Counted from the stretch's first letter, positions 1 to 10,994 are shown. The stretch: 64,000 bases of DNA from a bacterium (GCA_013823945.1 PNMZ01000001.1:434001-498000); one strand, 5' to 3'. Notes: generated from the letters alone by a model not told the origin. Numbers and translations: made by a program.

Positions 1-612
1 CGCCAAAACTGCATCCACCGCCGGCTGGATCCGACCATCCGTAGCATTCTTGAATCCAATCGGCATTGAAAGTCCGCTCGCCAATTCCCTGTGCGTCTGA
101 CTCTCCACTGTTCTCGCCCCAATCGCTCCCCAGCTCACCAAATCCGCAATATGCTGCGGAACCGTCGTATCCAGAAACTCCGTCCCCGCCGCGATCCCGA
201 GCTCCGCCAGATCTCGCAAAAAACCCCGCGCTAACCGCAAACCCTTGTTGATCTTGTGCGTTCCGTCAAGCTCTGGATCATTGATCAACCCCTTCCAACC
301 CCCCACCGTCCTCGGCTTTTCAAAATAAGCCCGCATCACAATCAGCAAATCGTCCGAATATCGCTCACCCAGACCCTTCAACTGCTCTGCAAACTCCAAA
401 GCCGCCTCTGGATCATGAATACTGCACGGCCCCGCAATCACCAACAGCCGCTGATCATCCCCCCGAATCACCGCCTCAACATCGTTGCGCCAACCCGCAA
501 TCCGCACAGAATGCTCAGGGGTTCGGACAATCTCCTCCGTCAGAATCGCAGGCTGAATCAATGGCCGCGTCTGCCGAATCCGGATGTCATCGATCGGTAA
601 GTCGTTTCTCAA
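1..612 (-). CDS. DAHP synthase (3-deoxy-7-phosphoheptulonate synthase), C-terminus cut by window edge
   Basis: Condenses phosphoenolpyruvate with erythrose 4-phosphate, the first step of the shikimate pathway, in the cytoplasm. The 204 visible codons carry hallmarks of the class I AroF/G/H family: LVIAGPCSIHD, a KPRT-containing segment, GARTVESQTHRELASG and PIGFKNATDG. The start is a TTG at 612-610, chosen because GGAGAAGG lies 5-6 bases upstream and no in-frame ATG exists before it. A search limited to ATG starts would miss the gene. It lies 40 bases downstream of the desaturase and may be co-transcribed. The remaining C-terminal part lies outside the window. Which paralogue (F, G or H) it matches cannot be told. 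Confidence 0.93.
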   Translation of the reverse strand, partial: MRNDLPIDDIRIRQTRPLIQPAILTEEIVRTPEHSVRIAGWRNDVEAVIRGDDQRLLVIAGPCSIHDPEAALEFAEQLKGLGERYSDDLLIVMRAYFEKPRTVGGWKGLINDPELDGTHKINKGLRLARGFLRDLAELGIAAGTEFLDTTVPQHIADLVSWGAIGARTVESQTHRELASGLSMPIGFKNATDGRIQPAVDAVLA

Positions 613-652
613 AATTCCTTCTCCGTTGTACCTGCCATTCCGTTCAGCCCCA

Positions 653-1453
653 TCACAGCACCCTCACTGGCTCCACCCCCGCGTCATCAAGCCAAGGCTG
701 CAATCTCTGCGCCAAAATCGGCAAATTGTGCGAAGGGACGAGCGGATAAAGATGATGCTCCAAGTGATAAGCCAAGGGTAGAAACATCTGCGGAATGAAC
801 CGCCCTCGGACTGTCCATGCTTGCCGCAACGGAATTCCTTCTTCAAAATGCCGATGAGGCAAGTGAACGGCAAAAAGCGGATAGAACCAAGAACTCACCA
901 GGACAACGAGCGAATAAGCCAACACAGCATCTGTCCAGGGCAAAGAAAGCATCCCCACCCCTATCCCCATAACGGGCAAAAGCGCTTCCACAGCTAACCA
1001 CCATCTCTGGTCAACGCGATCATCGGTCGCTTGCCATGCCCAAATCCAGAGCCGAGGCAAAAACAGCGGCCCCGACACCAAGACCTTCCACATCGGCTGA
1101 TGAGCCGCCTCCCCTTCCGGATCATCGTGATGAGGAAACCGTTTGTGATGAGCTAAGTGTGTTGCTCGGTATGCATGTCCGCTTTCCAAAATCGGCAATC
1201 CTAGAAAAAAAAGCAACCACTCCGTCGCTCGTCGAGAATGTCCGAGCGAGCGATGGACAACATCATGCGTCGAGGTTGAACAAGCCGAAAAGACACAAAT
1301 CAGACACAGAAAACTAACGATATGTACACCAAAGTGCCAACTGACTATGAACCCACTCGCATAGAGATAAGGCATCGGAATCGGCATCCAACGTTGCCGA
1401 GGCGTGCTTAAGAGTAAATCTGATCCGAGTTCTGACATCGACGGCAATCTCAT
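653..1453 (-). CDS. Membrane fatty acid desaturase / carotenoid hydroxylase-type di-iron protein
   Basis: An integral-membrane di-iron oxygenase of 266 residues. The three histidine boxes are HDVVH, HLAHH (followed by a second HH) and HLEHH, in the order and spacing of the FA_desaturase superfamily. Hydrophobic stretches near residues 30-60, 80-90 and 155-195 fit membrane spans. The superfamily includes acyl-lipid desaturases and beta-carotene hydroxylases or ketolases; the short length and the HDVVHRSLGH first box make a carotenoid enzyme possible, but the substrate is not determined by the sequence. A -10-like AATAAT ends 6 bases before the ATG, so the transcript may be leaderless. It is divergent from the LacI-type gene and followed by DAHP synthase. 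Confidence 0.8.
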   Translation of the reverse strand: MRLPSMSELGSDLLLSTPRQRWMPIPMPYLYASGFIVSWHFGVHIVSFLCLICVFSACSTSTHDVVHRSLGHSRRATEWLLFFLGLPILESGHAYRATHLAHHKRFPHHDDPEGEAAHQPMWKVLVSGPLFLPRLWIWAWQATDDRVDQRWWLAVEALLPVMGIGVGMLSLPWTDAVLAYSLVVLVSSWFYPLFAVHLPHRHFEEGIPLRQAWTVRGRFIPQMFLPLAYHLEHHLYPLVPSHNLPILAQRLQPWLDDAGVEPVRVL

Positions 1454-1555
1454 ATTTCAATTATTTCTGAAAAGAGAGAACTCATATAGTCCGGTCCCAA
1501 TTTCCATTTCCTGGCATCAGATTCGAGCTTGATGTAATATACACACCAAGTAGCT

Positions 1556-2581
1556 GTGGCCGATTCAAGAAGACCGAACCGTATTACTCTCAAAGATGTC
1601 GCCAAAGTTGCTGGGGTCTCGATTCAAACCGTCAGCCATGTACTCAGCGGCAATACCAAAGTTTCACTACCGGAAACAACAAGGACTCGAGTTCGCGCCG
1701 CTGCCGAAAAAGTCGGCTATCAACCCAACCGCCACGCCCAAGCCATCCGCGGAGGAAAAACCAAGCTTATCAGTGTCTGGATGCCCGTTGACCGACCAAT
1801 CGTCACCTACATGCGCTATCTCAAACTGATTAGCGAATACGCCAAGCGAGACGGCTACGAACTGATGGTCAATTGCCTCCAACGCAACGACGCCCTCATC
1901 GAAGGCGGCAAGCCCCCAACTCTCTACCCGGTTGATGGCATCATCAGTATCGACTCCGGAAAAGCCATCCTGGAATACCGCAAAATCAAAGGGAACGACC
2001 ACATCCCCATCTCAATCCTTGGGTTCGAGCAAGTCCCTTACAGCGACTCAGTCTCTTGGGATCTCGACGGAGCCGCAAAGCGCGCAGTCTACGATTTGAT
2101 CGAACGCGGAGCCCGGCGGATCGCCCATGTCACCCCCGACTGGATTCTTGCCGATTTCCCCCGCGAGCGTCGCCGCAAAGGCTACACCGAAGCGATGGAA
2201 TCTGCCGGCCACGAAAAATTCTTCATTCCAACCCAAGGCGATACCTCAAGTGAAGTCAAAGACAACTTGTTACTTCAGCTCAAAGAGAACTCCTTCGAAG
2301 CTCTGTTCTGCTTCAATGACACGATCGCCATCGGAGCTGCTCGCGCCTTGCTGGAACTGGGAATAAAAATCCCCGACCAAACCATGATCATCGGTTCCGG
2401 CGATTACCCCGAAGCTGCCGATTTCCAAATCCCAATATCCTCAATCCACCAGCCACTGGAAGCCATCGTTGAGAAGTCGTGGGAATGGCTCATCGAACGA
2501 ATCGCCAAACCCGAACTCCCTCCCCGTATGACAATTCTCGATATGTCGATCACCCACCGAGAAAGTACTTCAACTCTGTGA
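1556..2581 (+). CDS. LacI-family transcriptional regulator
   Basis: A 341-residue repressor-type protein. Residues about 8-60 form the LacI helix-turn-helix plus hinge (ITLKDVAKVAGVSIQTVSHV, then ... PNRHAQAIRGGKT). Residues about 65-335 form the periplasmic-binding-protein-like sensor domain that would bind a small ligand, usually a sugar. The start is GTG at 1556, fixed by the HTH beginning only a few residues in; a TAATAT hexamer lies 15 bases upstream. It is divergent from the desaturase with about 100 bases between them, and no sugar gene adjoins it, so its target is not evident. I saw no convincing palindromic operator in the divergent spacer. Confidence 0.92.
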   Translation: MADSRRPNRITLKDVAKVAGVSIQTVSHVLSGNTKVSLPETTRTRVRAAAEKVGYQPNRHAQAIRGGKTKLISVWMPVDRPIVTYMRYLKLISEYAKRDGYELMVNCLQRNDALIEGGKPPTLYPVDGIISIDSGKAILEYRKIKGNDHIPISILGFEQVPYSDSVSWDLDGAAKRAVYDLIERGARRIAHVTPDWILADFPRERRRKGYTEAMESAGHEKFFIPTQGDTSSEVKDNLLLQLKENSFEALFCFNDTIAIGAARALLELGIKIPDQTMIIGSGDYPEAADFQIPISSIHQPLEAIVEKSWEWLIERIAKPELPPRMTILDMSITHRESTSTL

Positions 2582-2682
2582 AAATTTTTTCCAATCCCTC
2601 AAAACTTAAATTTGATTCGGTTGTCACAACTTTTACAAACGTAAATGTAAATCCATATTTAGAATTTTTCAAGGAATTACAC

Positions 2683-2726
2683 AGATCAAAACACAAATAG
2701 CCCGAATCATGCAATTGATTCGGGCT
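2683..2726 (-). terminator. Terminator downstream of the 16S rRNA gene
   Basis: A perfect 11-bp inverted repeat (AGCCCGAATCA / TGATTCGGGCT) at 2699-2709 and 2716-2726 with a 6-base loop. Read on the minus strand it is followed by a T-rich run (TATTTGTGTTTTG), as expected for the end of the rRNA transcript. Read on the plus strand there is no T run, so it is unlikely to serve lacI. Confidence 0.75.
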
Positions 2727-2803
2727 AATGAAAGCTCAGTGAAAACGCAGTCGACCTGAGTGTATGTGCGAGCCTAAACTTGAGGCCCACAGTTCTTACT
2801 CTT

Positions 2804-4317
<1,514 letters not shown>

Positions 4318-4459
4318 AAATGTTTTTTCTTGCAGAGAAGCCAATGGCTTTCTGAATTGTTTTTTTACAGGACACACAAATTCTCTGTGGAGAGTTTTTG
4401 CATGCTGCTCGAGATCAAAACGAATCTTGATCTGTTGCTACTGAATGCTGCGTCTTCAC

Positions 4460-4470
4460 TGTTATTGAGC
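4460..4470 (-). promoter_or_regulatory. boxA-like element in the 16S leader
   Basis: The minus strand reads GCTCAATAACA, differing at two positions from the boxA core GCTCTTTAACA that recruits Nus factors to rRNA transcripts. It lies about 30 bases after the predicted transcription start and about 140 bases before the mature 16S. Position is right; the match is imperfect. Confidence 0.35.
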
Positions 4471-4507
4471 TTTCAATTTGCTTGCTCCTTCAAGAGGGGC
4501 GAGTGAA

Positions 4508-4536
4508 ATTATAGGCGGTCCCCCCACCAGAGTCAA
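4508..4536 (-). promoter_or_regulatory. Strong sigma70 promoter of the 16S rRNA gene
   Basis: On the minus strand, -35 TTGACT (4531-4536), a 17-base spacer and -10 TATAAT (4508-4513). Predicted transcription start is near 4500, giving a leader of about 180 bases before mature 16S. This is the best consensus promoter in the window, as expected for rRNA. Confidence 0.85.
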
Positions 4537-4762
4537 CAGGTCCCGGACTATTTCGCGAAAAAAGGCACCTTTTCTGTCAACAATCCCGTCTTTTAAGCTG
4601 TATTAGCTCTGTCTGCCCCCTTCAAGCGACCTAGACCATTCCTCAGATAACCCTAAACCCAGACCACGCAGATAAACGAAGGAGTCGTGAAAGAGGCCAA
4701 ACTTTCCAAAATCAAGCAGTATATTGGCCGCACTTGGCCTACCAAATTCCTCTTTCAATATG
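4537..4762. other. Non-coding stretch between the rrn promoter and a terminator
   Basis: No credible ORF or RNA was seen here. A short inverted repeat (AAAGAGG near 4690, CCTCTTT near 4750) is the only structure noticed. The stretch is AT-richer than the flanking genes and probably only separates the 16S promoter from the convergent-side terminator of the next minus-strand gene. Confidence 0.5.
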
Positions 4763-4800
4763 AAAAAAGGGCCCTCCCCTCTCAGTAGAAGGAACGACCC
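4763..4800 (-). terminator. Intrinsic terminator of the 4824-5339 gene
   Basis: On the minus strand a 13-position stem (GGGTCGTTCCTTC against GAGGGGAGGGCCC, with one mismatch and several G-U pairs) and a 6-base loop are followed directly by six T. It sits 23 bases after the stop codon. Confidence 0.75.
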
Positions 4801-4823
4801 GACACAGTTTCGCTCAGATGTTC

Positions 4824-5339
4824 TTACTTAAATTCCGCCGAATCCACCATCCGCTTAAAGTGAGCCGCCCACTGCTTCTCACCATCCTTATTCGGAATCG
4901 CTACGCTGAGTGCCAACAATCCCTTCTCCGGATGCTTCACCATCATGTACCGCTCCTTCGCGAATCCTTCCTTGTCGATAATGCTAAATGAAGCTGCCTC
5001 ATAACCACGCTTAGTCTTCACAATCTCATACTTCGTCGGCTTGCCTCCATCACCATCCCTAAGAATAAAGTAGAGGGCCGTGTCGTAAAGCTGGTCCCAG
5101 CTCTGCTGACTCGGCGGAGCCGTCATCGCCCCAAGCTCTCCCCCACCTGCCGGAGAAATCTTTCGCTGACCCCAACGCGTCTCCGGAGTTACCTTCCACT
5201 CCTTTGGAACTTCAAGGGTGTAGGTCGCCGTTTCAACCCGCACGTAACCATCACCCAAATCAATCAACTTCGCGTCCGCCGGCCCCTTCAGTTCCTGACC
5301 GCTCATCATCACAACCATCGTCAATATGCTTGTCAACAT
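4824..5339 (-). CDS. Small secreted protein of unknown function
   Basis: 171 residues. The N-terminus is hydrophobic (MLTSILTMVVMMSGQ), consistent with a short signal peptide; the rest is soluble. A segment near residues 40-50 (TYTLEVPKEWKV) resembles the start of PsbP/DcrB-like domains, in which a folded beta-rich unit follows a phrase of the type 'P.W', but the similarity is too thin for an assignment. It is a single-gene unit with its own terminator, divergent from the MFS operon. The product most likely lies outside the cytoplasmic membrane. Confidence 0.72.
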   Translation of the reverse strand: MLTSILTMVVMMSGQELKGPADAKLIDLGDGYVRVETATYTLEVPKEWKVTPETRWGQRKISPAGGGELGAMTAPPSQQSWDQLYDTALYFILRDGDGGKPTKYEIVKTKRGYEAASFSIIDKEGFAKERYMMVKHPEKGLLALSVAIPNKDGEKQWAAHFKRMVDSAEFK

Positions 5340-5424
5340 AAGTAAAGGTACGGCCCCAAAAACTTAACTGTCAGCAACCCTCAAAAAGCCCCACCAAACA
5401 ACCCCAAACCATCACAATCATTAT

Positions 5425-7752
5425 ATGGCGACTCCATCAAGGCTCGAAGCCCTGAACACCCTCCGCGTCGCCAACCTCGACGTCGCCTTCGCGACCGCAT
5501 TCGTCACCCTGTTTGGCGGATCGCTCATGGTCGGTTTTATCCAGCATCTCGGCGGCGGTGACTTCGCCATCGGACTCCTCGGAGCCGTCCCCGCCCTCAT
5601 GGGACTCATGCAAATCCCTGGAGCCGTCCTCGGGCGCGGGGCTGCTAGCTTCAAAAAATATGTCGCAACTGGCGGATTTCTCTGGCGACTCTTCTTCCTT
5701 CCTCTGATTTTCTTACCTCTTATCCCCCTCCCCGATCAAATCCGACTCGCAATTCTTCTTTTGTGCCTCGGCATCGCCGCTTTCTGCCAAAACTTCGTGA
5801 ACCCCATTTACAACGAGTGGATCGGAAAAATCGTCCCCGAGCGCGCCCGTGGATGGTATTTCAGCCAGCGCACACTCATCTCCACCATCACCGGAATGGT
5901 CGTCGGCCTTATCGGAGCCCGACTCCTTGACGTTTTCAAAGGCCAACCCAACGAGCATATTGGCTACACCATCATTTTCGGCCTTGGATGGATCTGCGCC
6001 ATGGTCAGCTTATTCTTTTACAACCGAATGTCCGACTCAACGCGTGAAGAAGTCGTCAAACCAGATTTCCGCAACATGGTCGAAGTCATTCGCGAACCCC
6101 TCCGCGATAAAAACTTCCGCCAAATCATGGCCTTCGTTGTCGTCTTCACCGCCTCCCAGGGGTTCGCTGGCAACTTATTCTCCGCCTTTGCCTTCGAAAG
6201 CCTCAAGCTCCCCTTCCTCTATCTCCAACTCACCGGTGTTTCGTTTGCCATCGGCACCATTGCCACCGTCCGCATTTGGGGATTCCTCGCCGACCGCTAC
6301 GGAAACAAACCCCTCCTCATCCTCATGATGATCGGCCTCGCCACTGGCCCGCTCCAATGGATGATCTGTATTCCCGATCCCAGCTATGCGGTTACCAACA
6401 CCGCAATCCTCTTTGTTGGTCACATCTTCACTGGCATTTTCTGGTCCGGCGTAGGCGTCACTCAGATGAACCTCTACCTCGCCACTTCCACCCCCCAAAA
6501 TCGGGCCAATTACCTCGCCGCCGCCCTCACCATCGCCGCAATTTCCATGGGTCTCTCTCCGCTCCTCGGTTCTGCAACCGTCAACTTTCTTCGGGAACCC
6601 ATCGGTGCCGCTAATGCCTACAAAGTAGCATTCCTCATCGTCGGCCTCCTCCGAGTCTTCGCGATTTTCCTCCTGAAACCCGTTCACGAAGAACGATCCG
6701 AAGGTTTCTCCGAAACTCTCCGTCAACTCACCGGTGTCCGCCCCAAATCATTCACCGCCCTTCGTTCAATCCGCAAGGGATCTGACGAATCCACCCGCGA
6801 GCAAGCCATCCGATCTATGGGCGAATCCAAAATGTCCCTGGGAACGAGTGAACTCCACGATGCCCTCTTCGATCCCACCCCCCGTGTCCGCCGCGAAGCC
6901 GCAATCGCCCTTGGTCGTCTTCGTAGCCTTCCCGCTGCCGAAGCCCTTCTCGACCACGCTCGAGCGCACCCCGATCTCATCGAAGAAGAAACCATCGAAG
7001 CCCTCGGAGATTGCGGTCAGCCTGTGGCAATCCCATTCCTCACGGAAAGTCTCCAGAATCCGAGCAGCATTGTAAGACGCGCCGCCGCAAAGTCACTCGG
7101 ACGCATCGGCGATCCCAGCGCAATCGAATCTCTTCGCGGGGCCGCAACCCAACCCGGTGATCCTGATATCCGTCGCGCCGCTCTTCAAGCCCTCCGGAGC
7201 CTAGAAGCCACCGACCCCACTCTCTACGAAGACGCACTTCTCGAACAACACCCTAGTGTCCGAACCGCCGCCGCCGAAGCCGTGAGCGAACTCAAAATCG
7301 CCGAACTCGCCCCAAGCCTTCGCACCAGTTTGGACTGGTATCAAGACGAAGCTCTCAGCGAAGTTGCCTACGCCCTCGGCACAATCGGCACCCCCACCGA
7401 CCTTCCCTTAATCCTCCGCTCAGCCCAAAACGCCATCAGCGAAACCAAGCGCCGTCGCTGCCTCCTCGGAGCCGCCAAACTGTTCGATCTTGACCGCGAG
7501 TTCTACCGATTCCTTGCCCTCGAAGAAGTCTCCCGCGATACAGAAATCCTCCGCAAATTCCGGCCTCTCACTCGACGAAGCGCCGCATTCGCGGAAGCCC
7601 TCGAAGCTTACTCATCGGGCAATGAACCTGCCGCTCTCCGCATCCTTGCCGAATCCAATCCGGAACAATTCCAAGTCTGGGCAACCTACCCTGTGTCAGA
7701 ATCGTTCTTAATCGTTGCCACTTTGTTCCAAACCGAACTCAGTCGCGACTAG
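5425..7752 (+). CDS. MFS-type membrane transporter fused to HEAT-like repeats
   Basis: 775 residues, far longer than a usual MFS protein (about 400-450). Residues 1 to about 425 give roughly twelve hydrophobic spans with MFS-like loops (for example GFLADRYGNKP between mid-protein helices). Residues about 445-700 form repeated alpha-helical HEAT/PBS-lyase-like units (EAAIALGRLRSLPAAEALL, RRAAAKSLGRIGDPSAIESL, AALQALRSLEATDP). The C-terminal part is therefore probably a cytoplasmic interaction scaffold. The substrate is unknown. The cyclase gene starts 7 bases after the stop, so the pair is co-transcribed. A CATTAT hexamer abuts the ATG, which leaves the exact start uncertain. Confidence 0.85.
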   Translation: MATPSRLEALNTLRVANLDVAFATAFVTLFGGSLMVGFIQHLGGGDFAIGLLGAVPALMGLMQIPGAVLGRGAASFKKYVATGGFLWRLFFLPLIFLPLIPLPDQIRLAILLLCLGIAAFCQNFVNPIYNEWIGKIVPERARGWYFSQRTLISTITGMVVGLIGARLLDVFKGQPNEHIGYTIIFGLGWICAMVSLFFYNRMSDSTREEVVKPDFRNMVEVIREPLRDKNFRQIMAFVVVFTASQGFAGNLFSAFAFESLKLPFLYLQLTGVSFAIGTIATVRIWGFLADRYGNKPLLILMMIGLATGPLQWMICIPDPSYAVTNTAILFVGHIFTGIFWSGVGVTQMNLYLATSTPQNRANYLAAALTIAAISMGLSPLLGSATVNFLREPIGAANAYKVAFLIVGLLRVFAIFLLKPVHEERSEGFSETLRQLTGVRPKSFTALRSIRKGSDESTREQAIRSMGESKMSLGTSELHDALFDPTPRVRREAAIALGRLRSLPAAEALLDHARAHPDLIEEETIEALGDCGQPVAIPFLTESLQNPSSIVRRAAAKSLGRIGDPSAIESLRGAATQPGDPDIRRAALQALRSLEATDPTLYEDALLEQHPSVRTAAAEAVSELKIAELAPSLRTSLDWYQDEALSEVAYALGTIGTPTDLPLILRSAQNAISETKRRRCLLGAAKLFDLDREFYRFLALEEVSRDTEILRKFRPLTRRSAAFAEALEAYSSGNEPAALRILAESNPEQFQVWATYPVSESFLIVATLFQTELSRD

Positions 7753-7759
7753 CTACTGA

Positions 7760-9889
7760 ATGACCTGGTCTTTCCGCAACGCGCTCCTCATCCGATTCAC
7801 CATCGTGCTTGTCATCGCCCTTGGTGTCGCCGCTGTATACACTTCCTACCAAGTCGGAAAAACCGCAAACGAGCTCTCCGAGCGCGTCATTGTTCAAACC
7901 AGTAACCTCATTGACCAGCGCGTTAATGCCCTCCTCGATGACACCGAAAGCCAGGCCAAAATCGTCAGCGGGCTGACTCGGCCCACTTTCGCCTCCCCCG
8001 GTAACCGTTCCCTCAACTCCAGCCGATTTCCTGACCTTGCCGTTCAAGTCACGGAATTGATCAGAGTCAAACCCCAATTTGCCGCCATTTCTATCTCCTT
8101 GGATCGAACGGGCGAATACCTCCAAGTCTCCCAAACCGCCAGTGGCGGAACGAGCATCCGCATTACCCAACTCACCGCATCAGGCTCAAAAATTCGAAAC
8201 AACTTCGTCCCCTTCGGGGATCGTCTCACACTGGTGGGTTCAGAAACCAAGGAAATTCAAGACCCCCGCAATCTCACCTCTTATATCCAAGCCAAAAGAG
8301 ACAAGCGAGTCACATGGACAACCGCCGATGTCCTCAATAATCTCCCCACCGGCCCCGCGCTAGGCACAACCTGCTCGGCCCCGATCACCGATGCCGAAGG
8401 CAAGTTCCTCGGCGTCGTCAGCATTTCGATCACTCTCACCGACCTCTCCCGATTCCTTCAGACCATTCGCGTCAGCCCAAACGGTTTCCCCACCCTAATC
8501 GAAGTCGTCGGAGACCGCAGCAAAATCATCGCCGACCCCCAACCCCAACGTCTGATGACCGCCGACAACTCCGGCCCACGACTCATAAGGATTGAAGAAC
8601 TTGATGACCTCCGACTCCGCGCCGTCGCCAAACAAGTCGAAGACCTCCCACGATTCCAAGAAACCGACACCCGGATCGCAAAATTCAACTACCAAAACGA
8701 AACCTATTTCCTTGGTTTCCGCCGCATCGCTGGCCCCAACCGACCACCCTGGGTACTTGCCGTCGCCCTTCCCCAGTCCGACTTTCTCAACTGGAGCCGA
8801 GAAACCAATCTCTTCTTCCTCACCTTTTCTGCCCTCGCTCTCGCCGCTGGTGCAATCGTCGCCCTCCTTCTCAGCCAGCGCGTCGTGCAACCTCTCAAAC
8901 TGCTCGTCGAAGAAACCGCCAAAATCAAGCGGTTCGAGTGGGAAGAATCTGAACCCCAGCACACCCATATCGCCGAAATCGATGACCTCAGCCAAAGTTT
9001 TGAAACCCTGAAAGCCGGCCTCCGCTCAATGGAAAAGCTAGTTCCCGCCGACTACGCGCGATCCCTCATTGCCAGTGGACAAGAAGCCAAACTCGGCGGC
9101 GAGCGCCGCCATATCACCACATACTTTGGCGATATGGTGGGATTCACCCGCCTCAGCCACGAACTCGCTCCCGAAGACCTAGTCGAAATTCTCGCTGAAT
9201 ATCTCGATGTCCTAAGTGACGTCGTCCTCGACCAAGGCGGAACCCTGGATAAATTCAACGGAGATGATGTCATGGCATTCTGGGGTGCCCCGACCCTCAC
9301 GTCCGATCACGCAACTTCGGCCATTCGCGCCGCTCTCGAAAGCCTCAAAGCGATTAGCGTCCTCCATATTGAACTCCGCCAAAACAACATCCCCGCCCTC
9401 AACGCCAGCTTTGGCGTCGCCACCGGAGACGTCATCGTCGGCAATGTTGGCAGCAAAAAGCGCATGACCTACACCGTCATCGGGGACAGCGTCAACCTCG
9501 CCAGTCGCCTCCAGGGGCTAAACAAGTTCTACCAAACCCACATTCTCGCCAGCCACACGACCTTCCTCGAAGCCGAGGCGAGTTTTGTCTGGCGCTTGGT
9601 TGACTCCGTTTCTGTCTTTGGTCGCTTCGAAGCCGAACACGTTTACGAGCCCCTCGATACCCGCGAATCCGCCCGCCCCGAAACAATCCGCCTCGCCGAA
9701 CTCAGCAACCAAGCCTTCGCCCTCTATCAAAATCGAAGGTTCGCCGAAGCCGCCGCCGCTTATGAAGAAATCCTTGCCGTCCACCCCAAAGATGGTCCCG
9801 CCTCAGTCATCCACGCCCGCTGCATAAAATTCATGAAAACACCGCCCGACCCTGACTGGGACGGCAGCTACCAAATGACACTAAAATAA
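7760..9889 (+). CDS. Membrane class III adenylate/guanylate cyclase with extracytoplasmic sensor and HAMP
   Basis: 709 residues. A first membrane span (about 8-30), an extracytoplasmic Cache-like sensor (about 31-345), a second span (about 350-372), a HAMP segment (about 373-425), a class III cyclase domain (about 450-620) and a C-terminal TPR-like helical tail (about 640-690). Catalytic features are present: metal aspartates D458 (TYFGDMVGFT) and D502 (FNGDDVMAFWGAP), purine-contact K498, and the YTVIGDSVNLASRL segment with D576, N580 and R583. K and D at these positions favour ATP, so cAMP is the likely product. It is placed between an MFS-HEAT gene and a GH172 gene, which suggests nutrient sensing tied to uptake and breakdown; that link is inference. 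Confidence 0.93.
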   Translation: MTWSFRNALLIRFTIVLVIALGVAAVYTSYQVGKTANELSERVIVQTSNLIDQRVNALLDDTESQAKIVSGLTRPTFASPGNRSLNSSRFPDLAVQVTELIRVKPQFAAISISLDRTGEYLQVSQTASGGTSIRITQLTASGSKIRNNFVPFGDRLTLVGSETKEIQDPRNLTSYIQAKRDKRVTWTTADVLNNLPTGPALGTTCSAPITDAEGKFLGVVSISITLTDLSRFLQTIRVSPNGFPTLIEVVGDRSKIIADPQPQRLMTADNSGPRLIRIEELDDLRLRAVAKQVEDLPRFQETDTRIAKFNYQNETYFLGFRRIAGPNRPPWVLAVALPQSDFLNWSRETNLFFLTFSALALAAGAIVALLLSQRVVQPLKLLVEETAKIKRFEWEESEPQHTHIAEIDDLSQSFETLKAGLRSMEKLVPADYARSLIASGQEAKLGGERRHITTYFGDMVGFTRLSHELAPEDLVEILAEYLDVLSDVVLDQGGTLDKFNGDDVMAFWGAPTLTSDHATSAIRAALESLKAISVLHIELRQNNIPALNASFGVATGDVIVGNVGSKKRMTYTVIGDSVNLASRLQGLNKFYQTHILASHTTFLEAEASFVWRLVDSVSVFGRFEAEHVYEPLDTRESARPETIRLAELSNQAFALYQNRRFAEAAAAYEEILAVHPKDGPASVIHARCIKFMKTPPDPDWDGSYQMTLK

Positions 9890-9893
9890 AGCC

Positions 9894-10994
9894 ATGCAAA
9901 GCTGGCAATCCCTTACACAAATCACTAACGGCAAATCCCGCCGCTCTTCCAGCTACGACCGCACCGGCGGAAATCTCGACTTCGTCTCCTTCGGTCCCGT
10001 CGAATCGCATACCCTCCTCGATGTCCAAACCAGCGGCGTGATCCAACACATTTGGATTACCATCGACTCCAAAGATCCGAACTACCGCCGCAACCTCGTC
10101 CTGCGAATGACGTGGGACAACCACGAATATCCCAGCGTCGAGTGCCCTATCGGCGACTTCTTCGGCAACGGCTGGGGCCACACTTACAACTTTTCATCCC
10201 CTTTTCTTGCGTGCGCTCCCCAAAACGGACGTGCCCTCGTCTGCTATTTTCCTATGCCATTTAATTCTGCGGCAAGAATTGAAATTATCAATCAATCCCC
10301 AGATTTCCCCGTTGAGCGCTTTTACTACTACGTTGACTACGAAGAAACTTTGATCCCCCAAAACACCGGCTACTTCCATGCCTTCTTTAACCAAGAACTC
10401 ACCGAACCCGAAAACACTGAACGTGACGAAAACGAGTGGTTCCTCCTCCGACCATACGGCAACCATCCATCGGACAAAGACAACTACCTCATCTTAGAAA
10501 CCCAAGGTCAAGGCCACCTGATCGGACTCAATTACTATGTCAACAATCCCGGCCCCATGTGGTACGGAGAAGGCGACGACATGATCCTCATTGACGGCGA
10601 GCCGTGGCCCGGACTCCACGGCACGGGAACCGAAGACTATTTCAACACCTCCTGGTCACCCGATCAAAAATTTGACCACCCCTGTTTCGGTCTTGCCCGA
10701 GTCCCCGGCACCGACAACCAAGACCCTAAATTCGGCTGGATGGGCCGGACTCATCTCTATCGGTTCCACCACCTCGACCCGATCCGCTTCAAAAAGTCGC
10801 TAAAATTCTCCATCGAACACGGTCACGACAACTGTCTCAGTCTTGAACTTGCTACCGTCGCCTACACGTACCAAACCCTCATCACAACTCCTCATAGTCC
10901 GCTCCCTGATCTCATATCCCGTGTCCCCCAACCCCTCCCCACCGAGTCCGACATCCACCTCTGGCGCACCGCATGGTTAAAGAATCAGGGCTAA
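9894..10994 (+). CDS. GH172 / DUF2961 family glycoside hydrolase, cytoplasmic
   Basis: 366 residues with the DUF2961 double jelly-roll signature: SFGPVESHTLLDVQTSGVI near residue 40, ECPIGDFFGNGWGH near residue 85 and GLHGTGTEDYFNTSW near residue 245. Characterised GH172 enzymes act on fructofuranosides, difructose anhydride and arabinofuranosides. No signal peptide is present, so it probably acts inside the cell on an imported sugar. It begins 4 bases after the cyclase stop and closes the MFS-HEAT/cyclase/GH172 operon. The exact substrate cannot be read from the sequence. Confidence 0.88.
   Translation: MQSWQSLTQITNGKSRRSSSYDRTGGNLDFVSFGPVESHTLLDVQTSGVIQHIWITIDSKDPNYRRNLVLRMTWDNHEYPSVECPIGDFFGNGWGHTYNFSSPFLACAPQNGRALVCYFPMPFNSAARIEIINQSPDFPVERFYYYVDYEETLIPQNTGYFHAFFNQELTEPENTERDENEWFLLRPYGNHPSDKDNYLILETQGQGHLIGLNYYVNNPGPMWYGEGDDMILIDGEPWPGLHGTGTEDYFNTSWSPDQKFDHPCFGLARVPGTDNQDPKFGWMGRTHLYRFHHLDPIRFKKSLKFSIEHGHDNCLSLELATVAYTYQTLITTPHSPLPDLISRVPQPLPTESDIHLWRTAWLKNQG

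Noticed and set aside
1454-1555. A LacI operator in the divergent desaturase-lacI spacer
   Set aside because: No convincing palindrome with a central CG was found.
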